A stretch of 64,000 nt of DNA, from assembly GCA_936440205.1 (NCBI GenBank), contig OW387148.1, positions 23,987,961 to 24,051,960 of the forward strand, given 5' to 3'. A program made the position numbers and the translations under genes. Shown piece by piece: positions 13,701 through 25,700 of this stretch. Position 1 is the stretch's first letter. Each line of letters opens with the position of its first letter. The notes below the pieces were generated by a model, which had not been told where the DNA came from, did not search any database, and worked only from the letters and a program-made list of their open reading frames with translations. The stretch is from Lepidonotus clava. Taxonomy: Eukaryota > Annelida > Polychaeta > Phyllodocida > Polynoidae.

Positions 13701-16700
13701 AAAACACGGCCAAGGTCTGATAGATGGAGAGGAGCACAAACTGTAACTCATCATACTCTCTACCTCTTCTCCCACCACCAGTGGAGATGGCTGTCCCCTC
13801 TCAGATGAGAGGGCAGGACGGAATACTCACTCTAGGCCAATTAGGTGTGGCTCTGATAAGTGATATCGGACTCCGATCCAGTATGGTCAGACCCTGTCAT
13901 CGTAGACTCAGCCTGAGGTCTGGCCCATCTATGTTTGTAGTGTTTACATTTCTGGATGGGCTCCCTGCTTGTCCACGATCCATGGCTGGTCTTCCAATGA
14001 GGTCAGATCCACGATTGGCACCTCCTCCATGCTCCTCCTCACACTGCCCTTGCTTGTGCCTCCAGTACTACTCATTCCTCTTGTGTCTCCACTCGAGCCA
14101 CCACTTCTGCTGCCATCTCCAGCACTCAAGTTTCATGCCCCAGTATGTCCCTTACTCCACTCCTTTCTTATGGCACTGCTTCCTGGCCTCTTGAGGCTGC
14201 CTTCATACTTCCCTGACCTGCCTGATTGCTGGCTGTATGAGGTGGTGTTCTCCTAGCTTTCTCAGGCAAGAACATCCCCACTTTCCACTTCTTACCGCTC
14301 CAGTGGCAATTGCTCCTCTAGTGCTGCCAGTGGTGTTATCCGAGTGTTGGCCTTCCCAACTCTGAGGTGCTTTCAATCACAGGCTCAGAACAAAGTGCTG
14401 CAGTGAGTGCGCTGGTCTTATATGTCCTTGGTTGTGAGTGGGTATGGCCTTGGTAAGGGATCCCCTGCTGTCCAATCAATGACCCCATAGTGCTGGCCTC
14501 CACTTGGGTGGGGGGTGCCACCTGTCTTGTTAATGCTTGTCTTGGGCTTGTGTCCACAAGCTGGAGTTTCCCACAACACTGTTTCCAGCCCCGGTCAGCC
14601 TTAGCTCTTCACCTCCCATCTCATGGTCTAACATGTATTCTGAGTCTTGGACTGCCTCCTCAAAGTGCCTTCCTTTTCTGCCTGGCCTCCGCCATGACAC
14701 ATTGACCCCATTTCCACATCTGTTGCATCCCAATGGCCCAGAGAGCATCCTGAGATGGGGACTAGTTACCCCAGCCCACCTCCTCATCACTTAGCCGTGA
14801 TGCTGATCTTGATTCTTCTCTATACCCCCCACCAGCTGGAAGTTTATTTTTGGTCCAGGGATGTCTCCTCCATCCCCTTTTTTTTCATCTTTGCTGTGAT
14901 GTTTTTAGTCTCATTCCCATTCCACCAACATCTCCCCTAGCTAAGCCAGCTTGCCCCCGGATCCCTCTCGGGCGTTGATTCAGTCCTCTTTTCCATGCTG
15001 CGAGCACCTCGTGCCTGGCCGAGAACTGGCCATGTAGTCGCAGTCCAAAGTTGATCAGTCTTTTAGCCACTGCCTTTCTGTGCAGCACCCATTTGGTCAT
15101 TCCCACAGCCATGCCCTCCCCACTAGGCACGGGCAGAGAGGGTTCCTTCCCTTGAAGTATGCGAATACACTCATTCCATACAGCTTCTTTTGATGACTTG
15201 TGTTTGTGCTGTTCAGCCACTATCCAAGCTGGCATGGCATGTCCTCATTAGGGTTCCAGGCGATCGATGTGAAGCACCCCAATTGATGACCCTTCTTACA
15301 TCTGACCAACTTTGGAGACCAGACTCAGTAGCTCAATTAGAAGAGTGCCCGCTTTGAGTCTACGAGGTCTTGGGATTTATCCCTAGCAAAGTCATACCAA
15401 AGCCTTTAACAATGGCAGTGGTCACTGCTTGCCTGGCACTTAGTATAAAGTAAGGACCATGAAACATAACTGGTCAGACCGGTGTCAGTATAATGTGACT
15501 GGTTGGTGTATTGTGTGGGCCTTAGTGTGTGGGCCTTAGATATCTTAGTGTGGCAGCACTATTAATTAAAGAGGGTATTGGGACCCACTGCTACAAATAG
15601 GCACCTCATCTCATAGATTCGGTCGCAGCCCGTGTGGTGTAAAACAAGCTGCAAAGCTTTACCTTGTGCAGTCTGGTAAAAGGACCCTGAGGGGTTGGCC
15701 GGACGTTAAACTAATCCAACATCCGTCACCCCCGGCCCCAATCTAATACTTTCGTGATCAGTACTGGACCAGTCCATGGGAACCTCAATTTTGATCCTTT
15801 CTCTCTACAACCGTATCATGTAACCAGTCCAATTCACAGGCGTGAAACTCTTGACAGGTCACCTATCCATTGGTGAATGGTGGCTCGTTTTGATCCCGTT
15901 TAATGCCCCTCTTTAAGCCTTGCGCAGCTCCTCCTCCAGTGTCATCAAGAAGCCTCCAATCTTCCATGGTGGCTTCTTGAGCTGCAATGGTTTGCCATAG
16001 ATTGCCTGCTGCAGCATCCTTGTCTGTCTACCCAACATTATCATATTTGGCGTCACCCCTATACTAGCTTGTGGTGATACATTATAACCCATCATGATCA
16101 AAGGCATCATCGCATCCCAGTCTCATCCTGTTGGGAAGCAGATTATGCAAAGACAACACCCTATAGCACAGAAGCTTTGTTCAACGTATCTGTCACTCCG
16201 CGGTTGACAGGGAGTGGTTCGTCTCCTGTGTATACCAAACAATACGCAAACCTCCAGTACCACCTCTGACTTTAAGTCCTTGCCCTGGTCTGAGTGCAAC
16301 TGTCTGAATGCTCCGTATCACCTCCTCCCCTATCTTCGCAGCCACCATCACGGCATGTTGGTCTGGAGTCGGCAAACACTCTAGCCATTTGGTGAAATAA
16401 CATCCCACAACCAAATAGTACAGTGCACTCTTGATTAGACGGACACTGAAGGGGCCAGTTGATTTGTCCGTTTAATGGTGTTGTCCGTTTAACTCAGAGG
16501 TAAAAATGGGTGAACTAATACCATCCTGCAACCAGAGGCCCCAGTCGTATTAACAATAAAACTTATTAACTTATTGCATATTCAAAGCATTAATCATATA
16601 TCTATAAGTATACTATCATCACTAACATTTTCTTTAGATATAAAATACCAAATCTCAAGATGAAAAATTAATTAAAAGATAATCTATATAGAAAATACTT

Positions 16701-19700
16701 ACTGAAATACAAAAAAGAACAATACGTTTTCTATAACACAGATTTATTCTAATAAAATCAAATCATAAAACCACTTTTTGAGAAAAAACGGAAACGGTCT
16801 GTCTCAATGTACTACCACAACTCAAAGTGTTTTCAACACTAGAATGTAACCAACAGTAACCTAAAACATAAAACCACTTTTTGATGTTGATAAATCAAAT
16901 GCTTTGTCTTTGTTTCATTTAAGGTCCTAAAGTAAACTTTGAACTATCATTTGAAACATTGCGTTGCATAATAATATAAAATCGCTTATATGCTATTCCT
17001 TGCCATACTATTTCCATTTTATGTTCATTATTGAGTCCCGTTTTTAAGTGAAATCAAATGATGAAGATCATTGGGTATGAACGGAATTTAAACAACTTTT
17101 CATATATATCACAGTCATTTTTTTTCACTTTACACTTCTCTAATCGTAATCCCTTGTGCCCTTAAAGAAGTCTTTGATTGATGTTTGTTTTGCTTGGCAG
17201 ATCTTCTGCACCCGAATGTCTTCAGCTACAGTTCTCAGCTTATGCACAATTGGCACAAGTGGACCACCTTTTTGATTTGCATACTCAGATACTTGGAGCA
17301 CCATATTGTAGAACTCTTTGTCAGTGATGACAGGTTGTGTAGGTTCCTTGTTCACCTCCTCATCTTCATCAGAAGAAAGTTCACCTGGAGGACTGTCCGT
17401 TGTAGTACTCACTGACAAATCACTTGTTTCGTTACCCACTAGGAGCTGTGGGACATGCGTTGGATCTGTGGCAAGGTCAGCTTCAACGTACTCCTCAGCT
17501 GTGATGTTGGTATCCAGCCTGCAAATCAGATGTTGTAGTTGAGATAAGGGGATGTCGTCCTCATCTTCATCAGGGACACTTGTTGTCTCAGATGTGAAAC
17601 CGGCTTTCTGGAAACACTTGGTAATAGTGCCGGGTTTTATCTGATTCCATGCTGTGGCTAGCCACTGAACAGCATCGTAGATGTTGACTGACTTTTTGGT
17701 GTCAAGTTTGTCCATCCCGCTGTCCAACCTGGCGATAACTGCAGTCAGCAGCTGCTGGCGGTAGTGCACCTTCACTGCTTGTATTATCCCTAGATCACAA
17801 GGCTGAGTCACACAAGTAGTGTTTGGGGGAAGGAACTTGACATTCACATTTGGCAAACTGGGTAGGTCATGAGGATGGCATGGCGCATTGTCTACGAAGA
17901 GTAGAATACTGCGGCTCTGTAGAGCCATCTTCCTGTTAAGCCAGCGTAGGTACTCCAGGAAAATAGCACTTGTCATCCATGCGCGCTTGTTAGCACGCCA
18001 TACACAAGGTAGATCTCCAATGTTTAATCCTTTAAAGCATCGTGGTTGGTTTGCTTTGCCAATGACCCAGGGGGTCAGTTTTTCCCCAGACATACTGACA
18101 GAAAGCAGTCTTTCTTTAGATGATTTTCCTCCTTTACACTGCTGTCCCCTGACTGCTAACGTTTTGTCAGGAAAAGCTCGAAAAAACAACCCTGTTTCGT
18201 CAGCATTGAAAATGTCTTTGGCACTATAACCCTCACACATAGTGCCTAGACGTGTTTGCCAATCAGCCACCAAATCATTATTAACATCATCACTTTCCCC
18301 ACACACTTTCATCTGACCAATATTGTGTGCCTTTTTCCAATTGGTGAGCCACCCTGAACTTGCCTTGAAATCCGTCAGCCCCATTCCAGCAGCAAGTGAA
18401 AGTGCCTTGCTGCTAATGAGTGGTCCAGAGACAGGAATATTGTTTGATCGTAATCCACAGAACCACTCATACAAAGTGGCATTCAGGTCATCATATGGAG
18501 AGGTCACACGGGTCCGCTTACAATCCCCACTACAGTTTGATTCATAAAGATCCTGTAGTTGTCTTTTGTTCTTCAGAATGTCAGAGATCTGTGTCTTACC
18601 AACGCCAAACTTCTCAGCTAATTTTCGTACCGGTGACTTGCACTTTTCCTGTGTTTGGATAACTTTAATTTTCTCATGTAAGGTGAGACATTTCCGAGTT
18701 GGAGTTGTCTGTCGCCGCACAGGAGAAGCCATGGTGTAGTCAACAATTTTGAATGTTCAGACACGGCACACTGAAGACTACAACCTTTTCTGAGAGAACG
18801 CCTGGCTGACTGCATGGGCACGGCGACGCTCAAACTTCTGCCCCGGCCCAGACCTACAGTCTCCCCGACCCCCATAGCCCGCTCCCGCTATTATGTAATA
18901 AACACTCACCACCTCGTCCCGTCAGTGGACGCTACACACGGGCAGGAGGTGTGAAAACATACGGGCCCGAGCCCAGTGTGCAAGGTTAGCGAATCTTTTA
19001 GTTAACTAGGACTCGTCTAGGGGTCGTACAGCCGTGACTTATTTTTAGGACAAGCTCACTTCACAATCACGCTTGGTCTGGGTGCCTTTGTCCGCTGAAC
19101 TTAGAGTAACTATTCATTGGGACCTAAATGTTTGTCCGTTGTCCGGAGAAGCAAACTGTCCGTTTAATTAGGGTTATTTTCCATAAGAAACTACAGGCAT
19201 CTGGTCGGGACCATGTAATTTGTCCACCTATAGGCAATGTCCGTTCAATTAAGAGGCCGTTTAACCAAGAGTGCACTGTATTTGTTTCCCTGTGCAGTGA
19301 CCAGATACAGGCTATATCCAACGCCAACCGTTTCATTGGCTCCCCTACCATGTATTGGTGTAGCGGCTCATGCCTTTCTCTTCTCTTCTTCAGCAGGGCA
19401 CATATTGCCAGCACTCCCATTGCACATCCTTTCAGAGCCCCGGCCAGTAGAATCCCTGTTTGGGGAGTCCTCACCACCCCAAAGTGAGCTCTAGATGCCC
19501 CACAGTGGTACTTACTCTGTCTGTTTACTCTGGGCATGACTAACTGGTATCTCCATCCTTGACCCTCTAGTTCATTATATTTGCAACGATAACTTTGTTA
19601 ACTAAACTTAGTCTTTCCCACTGTCTCAGCAGTATCTTATGTCTCTCTTGACTCCGCCATTACAGCTTCCCACTCAGGAGCTTCTTTTAGCGTGTACATT

Positions 19701-22700
19701 GATCCCAAATCGTTATCCTCTTTCTGGGCCTCTCTTATCTCCTGAGGCGACCCTGCCAGCTCATATCCTTGACTCGTCCTGACAGCCCACATGTTGCTCA
19801 TGTGCTCTCTGCCACACTGCTTGCATGGGTAACAAGATAAAGTGTCCATGTTCTCATGTTTTCTTCCAGGCCTGTGCTGGAACAATATTGTGTGTATCAT
19901 TCGTGTTGATCCAGTGGGTGGCTTGCTTCATAGGTTCTTTTCTTTTCTGCAACCAGCTCAACGTGCTGTTTTCTGTCCTGAAGATGACTTTACTGTAGAT
20001 GTAACACCGGAAGTGCTTCAAGGCTTGTATAACAGCTAACAACTCCTTCCGGATGGAACAGTATTTCATTTTGTTTCATCCCAGGGCTTTGCTCACTTAA
20101 TCTTGCTCATGGTGCTGGTCCCTACATCGCTGGCGTCCATGTCCATCCACCACTGCCTGTCTACCTTGGGAAACCAAAGTATCGGAGCTGTGATCAATGC
20201 CTGTTTCAGGATGTCAAAGGCCTTCTGTGTCCTCTTGTCCCACTCAAATGATGTATCTTTGTTGGCTAACTTGTAGAATGGGGCTGTGAGCTCCTTGAAA
20301 TGTTTTATATGACGCTGATAGTAGGAGCAGAGTCCTATGAAAGTGCAAACATCATGCAAATCTCGCGGATTCGGCCATTTGGTCACCCGCTGACATTTTG
20401 CTGTATCAGGCTCAATACTAGGGACCCAACACAACATGTCCAAGGAACGGAATCTTCTTTTTGAACAGCTTTCACTTAAGTGCCTTTAGTTTCAGGCTGG
20501 CGGCTCGCAGCTGGTCAAGCACTTGTACCAGCAACTCCAATGTGTCCTGGAAGGTTGGGCTGAAGACCAGGATGTCGTCCAGGTAGACCAAGCACTCTTC
20601 CTAAGTGTTACCTTTAAGAGCACGTTTCATGAGGTGTTGGAACGTTGCTGTGGCATTGACTAACCTGAACAGCATCACCTTAAATTCATAACCGTCAGTA
20701 TCCACTAGCCAAGTTAAGGCTGCAGAAGAATAAACACCCTTACAAAGTATTTAAGCCATCCTCTATACAGGGAAGGGTATAGGTTCAGTGGCTTGATTTA
20801 GTTTCTGATAGTCAATGCAAAAACTTTTGTCCCCATCCTTTTTCTTAACAACCATTGTCAGACTGCTCCAAGCACTGCTGTTTTCCTGAATGATCCCCAA
20901 TCTCAGCGTTATCTTCCACTAGTCTTTCTTCTTCTTCCCGGCATGCTGCTAGGTACCGCCTCGTATGCTGCTTAACAGGCATCTGGTCTCCCATGTTGAT
21001 CTGATGCTACACCAGGTCTGTTCACTGGTTGCCTCCTGCAGCATCTCTGCAATGGCCTCGGGCTGCTCATGCCAACAATGCTCAGGCTCCTGGATCTCTT
21101 CTGCAGCTATTCTTGCAGACCTGAGGCTCACCACATCGGTCGTACAGTTCGCCACCAGGATCTCCGCACATCCTCCAGTGGCTAGAATAACCTCAAATCC
21201 CGGCCTGTCCCATCCATTTATAATTAATGCCAATTGCTTGTTCCTGCTTGGTCCAACATGTACAGCAATCCGTGCAACCTGGAAAGGGGATATTTCCATC
21301 GCCCGAGCCAGTCAGACCTCAATACTCCCATCTGCATGTAGACATCCTCCTCTGACTTTGTTGTGCACACAAGCCTGCATGTATATATCATTTTAGTACC
21401 TCTACAACTTCTACTGCCTCCTCTAGCCTCTTACACCCGTTTTCTGCGCACTTCAACTTAAAACTCCTCCCCCACTGCAGATTGAAAGGCGTGAAGCATG
21501 GCCTTTTCCTGGATGGCGTAATCATTGGAGAAATATGCTCAGGATGCCAGTTTTTGTGCGTTATCTGCTCCTTTGCTGATTGGTTCTTCGCATGCTTTAA
21601 TTCTGCTAGCTCCTGCAGCATGTTGCAGGTGTCCTTTATCACCCAAACCATCATCTGAGGCTGTCAACCCATGCTGTGAACATTAACCATTCTCGGACTG
21701 GCAGTCTGATGAAATATATGCATGCTGTTCCTGTCAATGATAAAAAGAGCAGCGATGCCTTCTCCTCTTCGGTCCACTGCCCCAAGGCTGCATATTTTTC
21801 TAACTGATTTATCCATCCCTTGAAGTCCACTTTCCCATTATTTTTCTCTAGCCGATGGTTAAACCTCTTTAATATCAGCCTTGTGCCCTCCACTTGTTAC
21901 GCATTGGCCTTTTCAGCTCGGGTTGATGTGTGAAAATTGTTGAATCATCTAACTATTCAAAGTCATATCTTCAGCCTTCATGTCCACCTTTACCTTCTTG
22001 TCTCCCCCTGACTTGAACACAATGCCTGATTCCATCTACTCGAAAGCCTTTCTGTGTGGGTGGTAGGGAGCACGAGGGCTAGTGAATCGATAGTTGTTAT
22101 TGCTTATCTCTAGTTGCACTGTAGTTCTTGTCTATTCCTTCATGTCTAGCCAGGATTTCTTTAAGTTTAGTCGACTGAGGATACTTAGCCTAACTGTATA
22201 GTTCTGTGGTAGGTCTGACCGAGGACCAAGGTATAACCCATTGAATACCAAATAGGAACTCTTAATTTGTTCTTGAACTTATTCAAGATCGCAGAGGAGC
22301 ACTGTATGTGCTAAAGTCATGAACTATACAGAGGACGGAGGAGGGCAATATAAAATTGTCATGGTAGGGGTCCGGGCCAGTGCGTCTATACGTCTCTCAG
22401 GCCGAAACTGGGGGAGCTCCACTGTTTCGTTCCCTGACCGGGAGTACCGGGCCAACGGTCGCCTATATTTTTTAACTATTTCGGGCTTCTTTGTCTGGCC
22501 GGTCCTCCTTCCTCGCGTCGCCGGTTTACTAGTTTAAGCCTTGGTTTTACAGAACTTTACCAATATTAGCTCGATTTCCTAGTTATTTAGTCCATTTTAG
22601 AACATCTGATCGATTGAAGTCCTCATAAGGAGCTATTAGAGGAAGAAGACACTTGTGAACACCAGGAGTACTATGAAGGAACTCTTTATTTTCGGGCCTC

Positions 22701-25700
22701 ACTGCCCCTTTTATACCTTAGCGGTCAGCTCTGATTGGCTATTTCATATCACGTGATCATAGTGACGTCACGCAGTCATACTGACGTCATTTCCGGTTAA
22801 CATTATTTCTCGGGCTTCGGGTTTTGGGTTTCGTTCCCATTACATAACAATATACTTAAAGATCTACCGCATCAATTTACATTCACATTCTTGCTTTGAC
22901 ACCTGATGAATACCCATTCATCACAAATAATAACATGTATACAATGAAAGTCCACAAACAGACAATTAGTTCATGACTTTAGTACATACAGTGGTCCTTC
23001 TTTATATGGCCCCTCTCACCAATGGTCACCTCTCTTATGTGGCCAGATATTCATGATACAGACCTTTTTCTCCTTTTATTTACCCCTCACCAGTGGCCAC
23101 CCCTCAGACGTGGCCAGCGGCCACACTTTTGAGGTCCCAAATGGAGACAAAAACCCTCACTAGCAGCCAGAAGGTCCTATAAATGGGCCAGTGTCCAAAA
23201 TTAAGGTTTAAAAATGTGCACTCGCCGGTTGCATAGCTTTGAAATGTGTGCAGGAGGGAGTCTTTTATTGCACCCTCAGTGATATAGGGCTATTTATTCA
23301 AATAAAAATGTGTACATCTGCCAGATGCACACTATTAAAAAGCATGCACCCTGCTGCAAAAACATACACCCTTAATTTCGGACACTGATTGTTGAGTCAT
23401 GCTCAGAGAACAATAAATGACTGGTCGCACCTAAAATGATAAAGAGGGAGGTGTAAGGGGTGATTAATCACACCGACACAGTGTTCAAAACTAACACCAG
23501 CCCGTCAGTCAAAGGCAAAGAATTATTTTTTTACACACAAATGGTGTGCCTCTAATGGGACTTATAGCAATAGGAATCTTTTAAGGATTATTTCTAACTT
23601 AAATGTTCCCTAATTGTGGTAATCAATCACGCAATCTAGATATGCCACTAATGCTGGTATTTTCATTAGAGGCACATATTGTGGTGTGTCTTCTATGCTG
23701 TTTTTTTATCCAAATATATATGTATATAAAACATGGCACTGATAACAAAAGGCATCTCTTGAGAAATATTATGTATTAAATGTGCCACTAGTGTGGTGCT
23801 TTATCATAGAATGTATATGTGTCACTAATGCTAATAATTATCTTATGACAAATTCCACCTTTAGTGGCACATACTATGGTGTGCCCCTAACGCTGTTTCT
23901 TTATACGCATATATATGGTGTGCCTGTAATGCTGCTTTTTTATACGCATATATATATGGTGTGCCTCTAATGCAGTTTTTTCATACACATAATATATGGT
24001 GTGCTTCTAATGCTGGTTTTTCATACACATATATATGGTGTGCCTGTAATGCTGGTTTTCTATACACATATATATGGTGTCCCTCTAATGCTGGTTTTTT
24101 CATAAACATAATATATGGTGTGCTTCTAATGCTGGTTTTTTACACACATATATATGGTGTGTCTGTAATACTGTTTTTAATATACATATATGTTGTGCCT
24201 CTAATGATGCTTTTTATACACATATACGATGTGCCTCTAATGCTGGTTTTTTATACACATATATATGGTGTGCCTCTAATACTGTTTTTATACACAAATG
24301 GTGTGCCTCTAATGCTGTGTTTTTTACACACAAATGGTGTGCCTCTAATGCTGATTTTTTATATACATATATATGGTGTGCCTCTAATGCTGTGTTTTTT
24401 GCACACAAATGGTGTGCCTCTAATGCTGTTTTTTTTATACACATATGGTGTGCCTCTAATGCTGGTTTTTTATATGCACATAATGTGTGCCTCTAATGCT
24501 GGTTTTTTATACACATATATGGTGTGCCTCTAATGCTGGTTTTTTATACACATATATGGTGTGCCTCTAATGCTGGTTTTTTATATACACATATATATGG
24601 TGTGCCTCTAAATGCTGGTTTTTTATACACATATGGTGTGCCTCTAATGCTGGTTTTTTATACACATATATATGGTGTGCCTCTAATGCTGGTTTTTTGT
24701 ACACATATATATGGTGTGACTCTAATTATGTGTTTTTTACACACAAATGCTGTGCCTCTAATGGTGGTTTTTTATACACATATATGGTGTGCCTCTAATG
24801 CTGGTTTTTTATATACACATAATGCTGTGCCTCTAATGCTGGTTTTTTATACACATATATATGGTGTGCCTCTAATGCTGTTTTTTTACACACAAATATA
24901 TGGTGTGCCTCTAATGCTGCTTTTTTATACATAAATATATTATGGTGTGCCTCTAATGCTGCGTTTTTAAACACAAATATATGGTGTGCCTCTAATGCGG
25001 GTTTTTTATACACATATATATGATGTGCCTCTAATGCTGGTTTTTTATACACATATATGGTGTGCCTTTAATGCCGTTTTTTTATACACATATATAAAAT
25101 GTGCCTCTAATGATGTGTTTTTTACAAACAAATGATGTGCCTCTAATGCTGGTTTTTTTTATACACATATATAGTGTGCCTCTAATGCTGGTTTTTTATA
25201 TACAAATAATGGTGTGCCTCTAATGCTGGTTTTTTGTACACATATATATGGTGTGCCTCTAATGCTGGTTTTTTGTACACATATATATGGTGTGCCTCTA
25301 ATGCTGGATTTTTGTACACATATATATGGCGTGCCTCTAATGCTGTTTTTTTATACACATATATATGGTGTGTCTCTAATGCTGGTTTTTTATACACATA
25401 TATATGGTGTGCCTCCAATGCTGTTTTTTTTATACATATATGGTGTGCCTCTAATGCTGGTTTTTTATATACACATAATGTGTGCCTCTAATGCTGGTTT
25501 TTTATATACATATAATGGTGTGCCTCTAATGCTGGTTTTTTATACACATATATATGGTGTGCCTCTAATGCTGGTTTTTTATACACATATATATGGTGTG
25601 CCTCTAATGCTGTTTTTTTATACACATATGTATGGTGTGCCTCTAATGCTGTTTTTTTATACACATATGTATGGTGTGCCCTCTAATGCTGGTTTTTTTA

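Larger units (their letters stand above)
15913..22030 (-). mobile_element. Gypsy-type LTR retroelement fossil
   Basis: Minus-strand order, from high to low coordinates: gag-like region (about 21.9-21.4 kb), protease-like region (about 21.3-20.95 kb), reverse transcriptase (20.9-20.1 kb, with a YLDD-type catalytic region near 20.58 kb), RNase H (20.07-19.85 kb) and integrase (19.55-19.3 kb, resuming 16.4-15.9 kb). The order RT, RNase H, integrase is that of Gypsy/Ty3 elements. It is broken in many places and looks old. A Tigger transposon (16421-19278) splits the integrase. No matching pair of LTRs was found. Confidence 0.85.

Noticed and set aside
17185-18662. Several plus-strand frames within the Tigger element
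   Set aside because: Antisense shadows of the intact transposase.
22680-22705. Shared word GGAACTCTTTATTTT with 63141-63155
   Set aside because: Similarity does not extend beyond about 24 bases; may be chance.
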